A DNA stretch of 64,000 nt from NCBI GenBank assembly GCA_031417395.1, contig JANOVM010000004.1, positions 62,001 through 126,000 on the forward strand, in the 5' to 3' direction. Positions within the stretch are counted from its first letter, which is position 1, and each line of letters begins with the position of its first letter. Below, piece after piece: positions 1 through 8,746 of the stretch. The position numbers and the translations under genes are program-made. The notes under the pieces are model-generated. The model was given only the letters and a program-made list of their open reading frames with translations, did not search any database and was not told where the DNA came from. This DNA comes from JADKIH01 sp031417395. GTDB taxonomy: Bacteria > Bacteroidota > Bacteroidia > AKYH767-A > 2013-40CM-41-45.

Positions 1-10
1 TTGTTCAACA

Positions 11-1369
11 ATGTTTTTAAAAACAATAACCTTTTTTTTGGTACTTATTAACTTTTCTTCCTCGGCTCAAACAAATGTCAGCGGGGGAATTTACACAAAC
101 ACTATCTGGACTTTAGCAAACAGTCCATATATAGTCACCGATACAGTTGTTGTATTTCCCGGTGTTACTCTTACAATTGAACCGGGAGTGCTAGTGAAAT
201 TTGCTGATCATACAAGATTGGAAATTAGGAATGCGTGCATTATAGCTGAAGGAACAGCTTCTGATTCTATTACATTTACAAGCAATAGCACATTACCTGT
301 TCAGGGTATTTGGGAAAATATAATGATTAATAATCAACCTCCATTGAATACTAAATTTAATTATTGCAATTTTCATTATGCAAAAACTGGGCTTAAATGC
401 GACACTTTAACTATTAAAAACTCCTCTTTCAGCTATAATGTTTTGGGTTTAGAGGCACAAACCATTGCATCAACAATTGATTCCTGTGTGTTTATTTTTA
501 ATGAAAAAGGACTAGCTGGGGGAAGCACAAATTATTGCAAGATTTTAAACAATCAAACCGGGTGTATTGATTGGGTAATAATGAATAATTGTATTATTGA
601 TTCTAATATTACTGGATTGGATCTGTATACCGGAAGCCTGTTAAATTGTGAAATTAAATACAATCAGGTTGGAATGCTCCGTGAATTGGGGGTAGGGTCA
701 ATCCGAAATTGCGTTATTGATTCGAATAGCACTATGGGAGTTAAACTAGGAGCCGAAAATGATAGTCTTATTAATTGCGAAATTAAAAATAATGGCGGAA
801 TTGGTGTGGAAGCAGGAGGTTACCCCTCAACGGAAGCAATTATCTCAGGATGTAAAATTGAAAACAATTTAATTGGCATTCATTTTTCGCATACAATGGG
901 CACTTATATCTATTGCAATAAAATTTGCAATAACATATCGTATGATTTACAATATGAAGTGGGAGTTATTAATTATTCTATTGGGAGCAATTACTGGTGT
1001 AGCAATGATTCAACAACAATTGCTTCCCATATTTTTGATGGATATGACAACGTAGCATATGGACTTGTATCTTTTTTTCCAATTGATACTTTAGGATGTT
1101 TTCTTCAAACAGATATTCATGAAGTTAACAAGAATGTTATTTCTTTAACTATTTATCCAAATCCTACTTTTTCCTCGTTTACAATTAAGAAATTATTATC
1201 CAAGCAGAATGAATTATTAATTATAAACATGCTTGGCGAAATTGTCTACATGGAAAAACTTTCCGGAAATGATGAAATACTGATAAGTCCACATCTTCAA
1301 AAAGGAATATATTTCGTAAAACTAATTGATGAAGAAAAAAGTTATTTAAATAAATTGATTATTGAGTAA
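11..1369 (+). CDS. Secreted right-handed beta-helix protein with T9SS sorting domain
   Basis: The protein has 452 residues. A signal peptide is visible (residues 1-19, ending SSSAQ). Residues about 130-300 carry a repeating pattern of short turns of the type 'NCIIDSN-GL', 'NCEIKYN-GM', 'NCVIDSN-GV', 'NCEIKNN-GI', which is the ladder of a right-handed parallel beta-helix (pectate-lyase-like fold). The last 75 residues, starting at IYPNPTFSSF and ending GIYFVKLIDEE, form a type A T9SS sorting domain, so the protein is probably exported through the T9SS and anchored at the cell surface or released. No catalytic motif was recognised; it may bind or process a polysaccharide. The ATG lies only 11 bases into the window, so its promoter is outside. 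The fold call is firm, the function unknown. Confidence 0.85.
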   Translation: MFLKTITFFLVLINFSSSAQTNVSGGIYTNTIWTLANSPYIVTDTVVVFPGVTLTIEPGVLVKFADHTRLEIRNACIIAEGTASDSITFTSNSTLPVQGIWENIMINNQPPLNTKFNYCNFHYAKTGLKCDTLTIKNSSFSYNVLGLEAQTIASTIDSCVFIFNEKGLAGGSTNYCKILNNQTGCIDWVIMNNCIIDSNITGLDLYTGSLLNCEIKYNQVGMLRELGVGSIRNCVIDSNSTMGVKLGAENDSLINCEIKNNGGIGVEAGGYPSTEAIISGCKIENNLIGIHFSHTMGTYIYCNKICNNISYDLQYEVGVINYSIGSNYWCSNDSTTIASHIFDGYDNVAYGLVSFFPIDTLGCFLQTDIHEVNKNVISLTIYPNPTFSSFTIKKLLSKQNELLIINMLGEIVYMEKLSGNDEILISPHLQKGIYFVKLIDEEKSYLNKLIIE

Positions 1370-1446
1370 TTTAAAAACATTTAAGGAGTAATTTATCTAA
1401 TACTATAAATGCCTGATGCTAGGTTTTTGTTTAAAATAAGTAAGAA

Positions 1447-2427
1447 GTGATACGACTTATATTAATAATTATAACTTTTTTTATTACATTATCATTTGTT
1501 TACGGACAAGATATTAAGGGCGGAGAAATACGCTCTTACCGGAATGGTATTGACTCAAGTGACAATACGTTTACATTTAACGTATACTTATATACTCAGT
1601 CAAGTATGGGAATAAATCATTCTACAATTTATGTTTATATGGGTGATGGAGGACAACCAATTCCTGTTTCCGGCACTTCGATGTATCTTTATAATGATAT
1701 AAGTGAATGGCACTATGCCTTCAATCACACATATTTAGGTAACGGTTTTTATAATTTACATATCTCCGATAGTTTTCGAATAGTGGGAATTCAAAATATT
1801 ACAAATTCCTCCTTAGAATCTATTTATTTACAGTCACCCATTATTATAAACCCATTTCTCGGGTGGAATTCCAGTCCTCAATTTCAAGATAGACAAACAG
1901 CCGTCTTTAACAATTCCGGATATTTTGTTCATAATGCAAGTGCTTTTGATCCGGAAGGTGACAGCTTATCCTATAGCCTTGTTCCGGCTACTTCGACTTC
2001 TTATTCTTTTCCGACAGGCGCAACCATTAACCCCATTACAGGCGATTTTCAAATGCCATTTGCATCAGGAATTTATGCCATTAATATTCGTATTGATGAG
2101 TGGCGTTCAGGAGTAATTGTTGGAACCACATATAGAGAAATGGTTTTGGATAGTAATACTATTATAGGCGTAAATAATATAAATTCAGAAAATCCCATTT
2201 TTACAATCTTGCCAAATCCTGTTCATGATGTATTACATTTAATATTTAGAGAAAATGTTTCCGTAGCTTCAACTAGTATATTCAATTTAGAAGGGCAAGA
2301 AGTATTACGTATGAGTAAGATTTCAACAAATAATCAAATTGACATTTCTAGTTTTGCTAATGGAATTTATTTTCTTGAAATTAATGACGGAAGTAAGAAC
2401 CTTTATCGGAAATTTATCAAAGAATAA
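1447..2427 (+). CDS. Secreted T9SS-sorted protein, unknown function
   Basis: The protein has 326 residues and begins at GTG; no ATG start lies further upstream in this frame, and the GTG is followed at once by a hydrophobic signal peptide ending VYGQ (residues 1-20). The middle holds a DPEGDSLSYSLVPATSTSY stretch (about residues 173-192), a pattern common in Ig-like/cadherin-like modules of Bacteroidota surface proteins. The end (ILPNPVHDVLHL to GIYFLEI) is a type A T9SS sorting domain. It lies 77 bp behind another T9SS cargo gene on the same strand and may share its transcript. I see no enzyme motif; an adhesin-like role is only a guess. Confidence 0.8.
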   Translation: MIRLILIIITFFITLSFVYGQDIKGGEIRSYRNGIDSSDNTFTFNVYLYTQSSMGINHSTIYVYMGDGGQPIPVSGTSMYLYNDISEWHYAFNHTYLGNGFYNLHISDSFRIVGIQNITNSSLESIYLQSPIIINPFLGWNSSPQFQDRQTAVFNNSGYFVHNASAFDPEGDSLSYSLVPATSTSYSFPTGATINPITGDFQMPFASGIYAINIRIDEWRSGVIVGTTYREMVLDSNTIIGVNNINSENPIFTILPNPVHDVLHLIFRENVSVASTSIFNLEGQEVLRMSKISTNNQIDISSFANGIYFLEINDGSKNLYRKFIKE

Positions 2428-2512
2428 AACTTCTAGCTGAATTTTATTTTCATACTCACCCGACTAATTTTTAGTTTGCAGTTAAACGAAGCGTTTTAAA
2501 AATATTATATTT

Positions 2513-2520
2513 TAACTTTG
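2513..2520 (+). promoter_or_regulatory. Bacteroidota-type -7 promoter element upstream of the NTF2-like gene
   Basis: TAACTTTG matches the Bacteroidota -7 consensus TAnnTTTG. No good TTTG -33 box is seen at the expected distance. Transcription would start near 2527 and leave a leader of about 95 nt before the ATG at 2622. Confidence 0.4.
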
Positions 2521-2621
2521 AAAATTCTTGCAGAAACATTCTATTCCCTTACATTGCACAAAATTTAATACGGGAAAGCTGAAAACCGACCAGAGTAAGC
2601 AAAAATCACAAACACTAAAAA

Positions 2622-3107
2622 ATGAAAAAATTAATCCTTGGACTAATGCTTTCGAGCATGTCTTTTCTGCCATCATTTAGCTACGGACAGGCAAACACAA
2701 ACCAGCAAATTGCTGATGAAATTATTGGTATGGTTAAAGCTCAATGGGCTGCTGAAGTTGCTGACCCGGCAAGCATTGCAGAACAGTTTAAAAACTATGC
2801 TGACGATTACACTGAGTTTAACGGGGACTATTCTACCCGTATTGAAGGAAAATCACAATCCATGAGATTGAGCGATCCTTATGGTAAAGATCCTAATCGC
2901 ACTGCAGTAGGAGAAATGTTGAATCCTAAAGTACAGGTTTATGGTGATGTTGCCATTCTTACCTACAATTATGCCGGACTAACAAAAAATAAGGACTCAG
3001 AAGTAAAAGCCATCCGCGCTAAATCAACTCGCGTTTATGCAAAAATAGGAGGTAAATGGAAAATGGTGCATGCAAATTTTGCTCCTGATCCTTTGCCAAA
3101 ATACTAA
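2622..3107 (+). CDS. Secreted SnoaL/DUF4440-like (NTF2-fold) protein
   Basis: The protein has 161 residues. Residues 1-22 form a signal peptide (ending SYGQA). The rest fits the NTF2-like/SnoaL_3 fold used by DUF4440-type proteins: an N-terminal helix (IADEIIGMVKAQWAAEV), a YADDYTEFNG turn, and a closing beta strand pair ending RVYAKIGGKWKMVHANFA, which is the usual signature end of this fold. Family members are small ligand-binding or isomerase-like proteins; no specific activity can be assigned here. It stands alone between two secreted-protein genes with its own promoter element (2513) and a strong terminator (3199-3241), so it is probably a single-gene transcript. Confidence 0.75.
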   Translation: MKKLILGLMLSSMSFLPSFSYGQANTNQQIADEIIGMVKAQWAAEVADPASIAEQFKNYADDYTEFNGDYSTRIEGKSQSMRLSDPYGKDPNRTAVGEMLNPKVQVYGDVAILTYNYAGLTKNKDSEVKAIRAKSTRVYAKIGGKWKMVHANFAPDPLPKY

Positions 3108-3198
3108 GTATTTTTTTGCACAATAAACTGAATAAATAGATAATTCGTAGATTTATTGGAATATCCTAAATAGCTTATGTAGCTGCAAATTTAGCCTT

Positions 3199-3241
3199 CC
3201 GGTGGAATCCAATGAAAATTTGGTTTCCACCGGATTTTTTT
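3199..3241 (+). terminator. Rho-independent terminator
   Basis: Arms 3199-3211 (CCGGTGGAATCCA) and 3221-3233 (TGGTTTCCACCGG) pair over 13 positions with one mismatch, around a 9-nt loop, and are followed by ATTTTTTT. It lies about 90 bp after the stop of the NTF2-like gene and before the next gene at 3301. Confidence 0.85.
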
Positions 3242-3300
3242 GTGCTTAAAATAAATTCAATTGATTAATTTCTTAATTTTCCTTTCAATTATTATAGCAT

Positions 3301-4140
3301 ATGAAAAAATTACTAACCCTAATACTTCTTTCATTTCTTCTTTCCTTTACGGCAAAAACTTTCGCCCAAATCCCTAATGGAGATTTTGAAAATTGGTCTC
3401 TTAATACATCAGGAATCTTAGATCCGGATAACTGGTCAACGTATAATTTGGGTACCGAAACTTGTTCACAATACCAACCTGCTCAAAATGGAAACCTGGC
3501 TGTTAAACTTATAGCCAACGATTCACTTGGATTTTTTCTTCCCGGTTCTATTGAATGTTATTTTCATTCAACACAAAAACCTTTGTCTATCGATGGTTAT
3601 TATCAGGCGCAATTTGCTGCCAACGATATTTTAATAATAACGCTTGAGCTTTATGACAATGCCGACAATTTAATTGCGGGAGGAAGTTTAGATATTACAA
3701 CTAATGCCGGTGCGTATACACCCTTTTCAATCCCTATATCCTACGGTTCTTCTGCACAACCCGACAGTGCCATAATATATATCTTACTTGAAAATGCAGA
3801 TCAAAATAATTTAAACGGCTATGCCATTGTCGATAATCTCCGCTTTGTTGGTACTGCAGGAGTTGAAGAAATTTCAAATATAAATCCTGTTAAACTCTGG
3901 CCTAATCCATCAACTGAATATTTAAATGTTTTTGTTCCGGGTTTTGATATGGAAAAAGCTGAAGTAAGAATAATGGACATTAGCGGAAGAATAATAAATA
4001 CTGAAATCTCAAAAAACAATTTTTCTTCTCCTGAAAACATGATTACTCTTATTACGAGTAACCTTGAAACCGGAATGTATGTTGTTTCAATAATGGATAA
4101 TAATAAAATCGCCTCGAAAACCTTTCTGGTAAACAGATAA
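3301..4140 (+). CDS. Secreted T9SS-sorted protein with a carbohydrate-binding-like domain
   Basis: The protein has 279 residues, with a signal peptide ending TFAQI (residues 1-23). The mature N-terminus, IPNGDFENWSLN, followed by a jelly-roll-like stretch to about residue 185, resembles the PCMD/CBM-type domains found in Bacteroidota surface proteins. Residues about 198-279 (LWPNPSTEYLNVFV to GMYVVSIMDNNK) form a type A T9SS sorting domain. It is the last of the secreted proteins in the left part of the window and is convergent with the cytochrome oxidase cluster. The sorting domain is clear; the binding role is inferred from fold-like features only. Confidence 0.75.
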   Translation: MKKLLTLILLSFLLSFTAKTFAQIPNGDFENWSLNTSGILDPDNWSTYNLGTETCSQYQPAQNGNLAVKLIANDSLGFFLPGSIECYFHSTQKPLSIDGYYQAQFAANDILIITLELYDNADNLIAGGSLDITTNAGAYTPFSIPISYGSSAQPDSAIIYILLENADQNNLNGYAIVDNLRFVGTAGVEEISNINPVKLWPNPSTEYLNVFVPGFDMEKAEVRIMDISGRIINTEISKNNFSSPENMITLITSNLETGMYVVSIMDNNKIASKTFLVNR

Positions 4141-4202
4141 TTTAAAAGCTAATTAAAATCTTTTGTGGGGTGGTCTGAAAATTTTATTCAGCACATCTAA
4201 CC

Positions 4203-4430
4203 TTACTCTTTTTTTCTGTTCCTGTACCATGCATAAACGCCAATGCCTCCCATTATATAGGGTATGGATAAAAGATAGAGTATTCCTTTGTTTAATCCGC
4301 GTGCCGACCTATTGTCCTCCGACTGACTCGTTTCAGCAACTCTGCGGCACATAGCACACTGTGAAAAAGACTGAAATGAAATCAGAGTAAGTGTGAATGA
4401 AATAAAAAAAACAAATATCGTTCTGCGCAT
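4203..4430 (-). CDS. Small membrane protein with a CxxC motif, end of oxidase cluster
   Basis: The protein has 75 residues: an N-terminal signal-like hydrophobic stretch (residues 4-23) followed at once by QCAMCRRVAE (a CxxC pair just after the likely cleavage site), a polar stretch, then one membrane segment (about residues 48-67) and a basic end (WYRNRKKE). It starts one base after the stop of the DUF420 gene, so the two are almost certainly translated from one message. The CxxC next to a SCO protein and a DUF420 protein suggests a part in copper delivery or oxidase assembly, but this is inference from position. No family name is known to me. Confidence 0.7.
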   Translation of the reverse strand: MRRTIFVFFISFTLTLISFQSFSQCAMCRRVAETSQSEDNRSARGLNKGILYLLSIPYIMGGIGVYAWYRNRKKE

Positions 4431-4431
4431 T

Positions 4432-4998
4432 TTAAAATTTATAATACGGTGAAATCATCAGGTAAACTATTACACCGGTTAATGTTACATAGAGCCAAAC
4501 CGGAAAAGACCATTTGACAATTTTCCTGTGACTGGCCGTCTGCATCGTTAAACCACGGTACAAAGATAATAAAACCAATGGTAAAACGATTGCTGCCAAT
4601 AAGATGTGACTAGATAAAATGAAGAGATAAAGCGGCCTCAGGGGATTCTCAGCAGGAAAGCGGGTTTCCACGCCATAGGAATGAAATTTTATATAAGAAA
4701 TCAGAAAAAGAGTGGACAAAAAACAGGCAAGAAGATTCAATTTCTTATGAATTGCAATTTTTTTTCTTCTGATAAAATAAAAAGAAATCAGAAGAATAAT
4801 AAAAGTTGCGCCATTTAAAAAAGCATTTATTGCCGGTAGCATAGCTGCCCAGGAAGGAATTTGATCTGACTTTTCAATACGGGAAAGTAAAGCAACGACA
4901 AGAAAAACAACAACAGAAATAATAATGATTAAACGCTTATAGAATTTCTCCCGCTGTGGGTTAATACTATTTTGATTTTCTGTAGTCGTGACTGACAT
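4432..4998 (-). CDS. DUF420 (CtaM-like) membrane protein
   Basis: The protein has 188 residues and five hydrophobic segments (about 23-41, 56-76, 86-104, 125-148 and 162-183), typical of DUF420. His residues lie at membrane borders (KFHSYG, SSHILLAA), as in the family. A DUF420 member, CtaM of Staphylococcus, is needed for maturation of a haem-copper oxidase (established knowledge of that family). Here the gene sits at the end of a minus-strand cluster with oxidase subunits III and IV, a SCO copper chaperone and haem O synthase, so a role in oxidase assembly fits well. It is followed one base later by the small CxxC protein gene. Confidence 0.8.
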   Translation of the reverse strand: MSVTTTENQNSINPQREKFYKRLIIIISVVVFLVVALLSRIEKSDQIPSWAAMLPAINAFLNGATFIILLISFYFIRRKKIAIHKKLNLLACFLSTLFLISYIKFHSYGVETRFPAENPLRPLYLFILSSHILLAAIVLPLVLLSLYRGLTMQTASHRKIVKWSFPVWLYVTLTGVIVYLMISPYYKF

Positions 4999-5069
4999 AA
5001 TATATGATAATACTTTTGGAAAAATTACTTCTCTCTCCTATGATAATCAGTAAGGGAAACAAGAAGTAT

Positions 5070-5714
5070 TTATTGATATTCTTTCATCAAAACCTTGATC
5101 TCATCAATCATGGTGTCAACTGCTGCAGGCTCTGTACCATCGTAAAGACCGCGCATTCTTTTTTCTTTATCTATAAGAATGAGATCCTGAGAGTGAAAGA
5201 AATCTCCGGCTGCACCAATGGCTGCCGGAACGAGAAAACCGTTACGTGCTAAATCATAAATTGAATCCTTTTGTCCGGTGAGAAACCACCATTGTGAAGG
5301 ATCTGCTTTCATCATTTCAGCATATACTTTGAGGGCAGCAACGGAATCTTTATCGGGATCAACAGTAAAAGTTAATATTTGAAAACCTTTCTGTCCTGCA
5401 AAAGCATCCTGAAGACGCTTTACCTGCTCATTCATTTTTGGACAAATCGTTTTGCATGTTGCAAAAAAGAAATTTGCAACATAGATCTTGCCATTCAAAT
5501 CAGCATCGGAAACCACTTCTCCCATTTGATTGGTAAACTGAAAATGTGGTATTGTATGATAAATGGTATCACCTGTTGCTGTTATTTCAAAAGGACCTAC
5601 AATAGGAAGTCTTTTAAAAGTATTATGACCCCTGGTTAAAAGAAGCCAGAAAATTACGGGAAAAAGAATTACGAGCAAAGGAGCAAGGAGCTTCCACCGG
5701 GGATTCATTGGCAT
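5070..5714 (-). CDS. SCO1/SenC family copper chaperone
   Basis: The protein has 214 residues: an N-terminal membrane anchor (about residues 9-26) and a thioredoxin-like domain outside the cytoplasm. The copper ligands of SCO proteins are present: CKTIC (CxxxC) in NFFFATCKTICPKMN and the distal His in GDFFHSQDLILID. SCO proteins load copper into the CuA centre of oxidase subunit II. The gene overlaps the stop of the subunit IV gene by one base (TAATG arrangement), so the two are translationally coupled. An alternative start two codons later (MNPRW) is possible. Identification is firm; which oxidase it serves is inferred from the cluster. Confidence 0.92.
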   Translation of the reverse strand: MPMNPRWKLLAPLLVILFPVIFWLLLTRGHNTFKRLPIVGPFEITATGDTIYHTIPHFQFTNQMGEVVSDADLNGKIYVANFFFATCKTICPKMNEQVKRLQDAFAGQKGFQILTFTVDPDKDSVAALKVYAEMMKADPSQWWFLTGQKDSIYDLARNGFLVPAAIGAAGDFFHSQDLILIDKEKRMRGLYDGTEPAAVDTMIDEIKVLMKEYQ

Positions 5715-6052
5715 TAATAAGGATTCTGCCCTATTGCTATTCCTTCATAAATTGCAATGAATATTAGGTATACAATTAGTACGAACGGTAATAGAAGTGA
5801 CCATTGCAAAGGTGTATTTTCAAATTTCAGGTGCATAAAATACCCTACGATGAAATAAGCTTTAACGATGGTAAGTGCAACGAATGTCCATAAAAGAACA
5901 TCTTTTGAAATACCCGTAAAGGATATGGCAACCTCAAAGATAGTCACACCTAACAAGATCCAGAATACTCTCCAGATCAATTTAGTATTTAATGCGCTGT
6001 GCGCTTTTTCTTCGCTTTCGTGTGAAACGTGCTCGTGATGGATATCTGACAT
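5714..6052 (-). CDS. ctaF: Cytochrome c oxidase subunit IV (caa3/COX4-prokaryotic type)
   Basis: The chosen start gives 112 residues beginning MSDIHHEHVSHESEE. The open frame extends 16 codons upstream, but that part would overlap the subunit III gene and lacks family-like sequence, while the internal ATG (6050-6052) gives the usual His-rich short N-terminus. Three membrane segments follow (about residues 29-49, 54-75 and 85-106), which is the standard plan of the prokaryotic COX4 family: a small accessory subunit of haem-copper oxidases. It lies 11 bp after ctaE and overlaps the SCO gene by one base. Confidence 0.88.
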   Translation of the reverse strand: MSDIHHEHVSHESEEKAHSALNTKLIWRVFWILLGVTIFEVAISFTGISKDVLLWTFVALTIVKAYFIVGYFMHLKFENTPLQWSLLLPFVLIVYLIFIAIYEGIAIGQNPY

Positions 6053-6063
6053 ATTATTTTTTT

Positions 6064-6876
6064 TTATACAAGATAGAAGAATGTAAAGACGAAGACCCAT
6101 ACAAGATCAACGAAGTGCCAGTAAAGACCAACTTTTTCTACTAATTCATAATCCTTCTTTCGATCAAGGAATCCTCTGGCTACGAGAATAAATACGATTA
6201 TATTAATTAATACTCCGCTGAATACGTGAAAGCCGTGGAAACCGGTAATGAAGAAGAAGAAATTTGCAAACAACGGTGTATTTCCATATTCATTTTCACG
6301 AAGCGTAGCTCCTACAATGTGTTGTTTTGATGAAGCAATTAAAGATTGAGCTTCCGCTCCTTCTGCAACAGTTCCATCGTGAAATTTAAGCATGCCGGGC
6401 TCTAAATCATCCGTACGGGCAAAACGTCCATCGGCAAGAATGTATGCTCCGTTTTCAGAACCGGTAATAAAATGATACCACTCCCATGCCTGAGAACCAA
6501 GGAACATAAATCCACCAATAATGGTAAGACCCAGCCAGCGTAACACTGCTTTTCTATTAAAATTATGTCCTGCATCAACAGCAAGTACCATTGTTACGGA
6601 AGACATGATGAGGATGAAAGTCATCAAACCTACATAAGCCAAAGGAACATGTCCATGAATGAATGGAAAATGTGTAAACACTTCATTGGGCTTTGGCCAG
6701 ATATCCGTAAAACGATGCCTTAACGATCCGTAAGCAATTAGCAAACTGGAAAATGTAAATGCATCTGATACCAGAAATATCCACATATAAAGTTTACCCC
6801 ACCTTACATTGAAGGCCGATTTGCCACCGCCCCAGAGGGAATTTGTTGTTGAAGTTACTGAAGTATGATTTGACAT
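6064..6876 (-). CDS. ctaE: Cytochrome c oxidase subunit III
   Basis: The protein has 270 residues with several membrane segments. Family landmarks are visible: an N-terminal WGKLYMWIFLVSDAFTFSS segment, SQAWEWYHF in the middle and the end pattern FHGFHVFSGVLINI followed by YWHFVDLVWVFVFTFFYLV, where the conserved HFVD-VW belongs to subunit III. A polar insert of about 70 residues between the middle segments (FARTDDLEPGMLKFHDG) is typical of the Bacteroidota form. Subunit III stabilises the catalytic core of proton-pumping oxidases in the inner membrane. A second, shorter subunit III paralogue lies directly upstream. Confidence 0.93.
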   Translation of the reverse strand: MSNHTSVTSTTNSLWGGGKSAFNVRWGKLYMWIFLVSDAFTFSSLLIAYGSLRHRFTDIWPKPNEVFTHFPFIHGHVPLAYVGLMTFILIMSSVTMVLAVDAGHNFNRKAVLRWLGLTIIGGFMFLGSQAWEWYHFITGSENGAYILADGRFARTDDLEPGMLKFHDGTVAEGAEAQSLIASSKQHIVGATLRENEYGNTPLFANFFFFITGFHGFHVFSGVLINIIVFILVARGFLDRKKDYELVEKVGLYWHFVDLVWVFVFTFFYLV

Positions 6877-6933
6877 GAAGCCTTTTTTATTTTCAAAATT
6901 CTTTATTCGAAATGTACTTTGTTTGGTTTCTCT

Positions 6934-7602
6934 TTAACGGATGTAAAGTAAAAATAAAAATAAATACAACCATAAACCTCCGAGGAAATGCCAATATATA
7001 GTGCACAGCCTCACACCATTATAGTTAATGACAGAATACTTTCCAATCATTGCGCGCGAAAATACTATTATTAATGCAATAATTCCCGCCAAAAGGTGAG
7101 CAATATGTAAACCGGTTAAGACGTATAAAAATGAACCGGCAACATTTCCTGCATCACCTGCTTCCATTACAGTTTCTTTTCCTGAAGGAATGTATTGAAA
7201 GTCAGATTTAATATCACTGATACGACCTGTAAATACTATTCCGTTGTGATACAATTCTGTCCAGGCAAAAAACTGACTAACCACAAATCCCAGTCCAAGT
7301 AAAAAAGTCAACAGTAAACCCGTTTTAAAATTTGCGGGATTGTTTTTTCGGATTGAACTTAAAGACCATTGCATGGTTAAACTGCTCAATACGATAATGA
7401 TACTACTTATTTTAAAAAGATTTGGAAGAGCAAAATCTGCCCATTTTCCTTCACCCTGCCTTACAAGATATGCGGAAGTTAAACCGGCAAAAAGCATTGT
7501 TATACTGACTATTCCAAACCAAAGAAGTGTTCGTAAAGCCTTTTCCTTTACTTCAGGAGAAATTGAATTAGAAAAACTATTAGCTTCTTTCGTTAAAAAC
7601 AT
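6934..7602 (-). CDS. Second cytochrome c oxidase subunit III-like protein
   Basis: The protein has 222 residues and belongs to the same family as its downstream neighbour: LTGLHIAHLLAGIIAL followed by IYWHFLGGLWLYLFLFLLYIR matches the HxxHxxxG and YWHF-x3-W end motifs of subunit III. The N-terminal part contains the LWFGIVSITMLFAGLTSAYLVR segment found in the shorter Bacteroidota paralogue. Tandem long and short subunit III genes after the haem farnesyltransferase gene are a usual arrangement in this phylum. The start lies three bases from the stop of cyoE, so the genes are co-transcribed. Whether both products sit in one enzyme is not visible from the sequence. Confidence 0.88.
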   Translation of the reverse strand: MFLTKEANSFSNSISPEVKEKALRTLLWFGIVSITMLFAGLTSAYLVRQGEGKWADFALPNLFKISSIIIVLSSLTMQWSLSSIRKNNPANFKTGLLLTFLLGLGFVVSQFFAWTELYHNGIVFTGRISDIKSDFQYIPSGKETVMEAGDAGNVAGSFLYVLTGLHIAHLLAGIIALIIVFSRAMIGKYSVINYNGVRLCTIYWHFLGGLWLYLFLFLLYIR

Positions 7603-7605
7603 GAA

Positions 7606-8520
7606 TTAGAATAATTTATTTATCATCCAAATAATTTGAACGACGGGTAAATAGATAAAGGAACCAAACATAAGTCTTTGCGCTGACTTGATTTCACAAT
7701 CTGAATATAGTTTTACTGCCTGAACTGAAAATAAAATTCCGGTTAGAACAAGAAGCAATGTGGTCAGTGTATTTGCAAATCCAAAAATTTCAGGAAGAAA
7801 TCCCAGCGGAACAAGGGCAAGAGAATAGACCAGGGTCTGAAAAGCAGAACTTCTGGTACGACCTGCTCCCGGTAACATTTTAAAACCGGCCTTTGTGTAA
7901 TCATCATGCAATACCCAGGCAATAGCCCAGAAATGAGGAAACTGCCATATGAACTGTATTGCATACAATACCATGGCTTCAAGTCCAATTTCATTTTTTG
8001 CAGCTACCCAGCCAAGTAATGGAGGAAATGCTCCGGGAATGGCACCAATTAAAACTGAAAAAGATGTTATTTTTTTAGAGGGTGTGTAAACCATTGTATA
8101 AAGCAAAAGCGAAAAAAGACTCAATACTGCACAAAGCGGATTAAATGCCAGCCATAAAATTGCAATGCCGGCTGAACCCATTATTGTTGCAGCCAATGTC
8201 GCTTCAGCAACACTCATGCGCCCTGTTGGTAATGGTCTGTCATTGGTACGATCCATTAACTTATCCGTTTCCTTCTCAATAACCTGGTTAAAAGCATTTG
8301 AAGAACCCGTTACCAGAAAACCGCCAAGTGAAAGGAAAAATATAGACGCCCATGAAAAATTAGTTCCCGTTGCTATGAGATAACCCATAACAGCAGAAAA
8401 TACAACAAGACCGGATAGACGAAATTTCGTCAACAGAATATAATCCTGAACTCTTGTATTAAATGACACTGAATCCTGTAGTATGATTGACTTTCCCTGC
8501 ATGGTATTTTGAGGCAGCAA
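7606..8520 (-). CDS. cyoE: Protoheme IX farnesyltransferase (haem O synthase)
   Basis: The protein has 304 residues (or 298 if the ATG at residue 7 is used). It is a UbiA-family prenyltransferase: nine hydrophobic segments and the two aspartate motifs, NQVIEKETDKLMDRTNDRP (about residues 78-96) and LHDDYTKAGFKMLP (about 205-218). It transfers a farnesyl group to haem B to give haem O, the precursor of haem A for the oxidase whose subunits follow. It is the first gene of this minus-strand cluster, with about 226 bp of non-coding DNA upstream that should hold the promoter, although no clear one was recognised. Confidence 0.95.
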   Translation of the reverse strand: MLPQNTMQGKSIILQDSVSFNTRVQDYILLTKFRLSGLVVFSAVMGYLIATGTNFSWASIFFLSLGGFLVTGSSNAFNQVIEKETDKLMDRTNDRPLPTGRMSVAEATLAATIMGSAGIAILWLAFNPLCAVLSLFSLLLYTMVYTPSKKITSFSVLIGAIPGAFPPLLGWVAAKNEIGLEAMVLYAIQFIWQFPHFWAIAWVLHDDYTKAGFKMLPGAGRTRSSAFQTLVYSLALVPLGFLPEIFGFANTLTTLLLVLTGILFSVQAVKLYSDCEIKSAQRLMFGSFIYLPVVQIIWMINKLF

Positions 8521-8746
8521 GTTTAAATAAAATATAGCAATCTGCCAATTGAAAAAACCAATATTTATATAGTTAAAATGATGATATTCAAAATATTAAT
8601 TGAAACAAATTTATCCGGATTATTATCCTTCTTCTAAATCAATTAAATAGGGCTGTTTAGACCAATATAAATTCGTCAATCGCAGGTGAAAAAAATAGTT
8701 TTAAAACATGGGACATTTCCATAAGTACATTGAAGCTAATGCCCAA

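Noticed and set aside
4163..4354. Plus-strand frame opposite the small CxxC protein gene
   Set aside because: Shadow of the minus-strand gene 4203-4430, which has a signal peptide and fits the operon.
6053..6100. Longer N-terminus of oxidase subunit IV
   Set aside because: It overlaps the subunit III gene and gives an odd hydrophobic head; the internal ATG gives the usual His-rich start.
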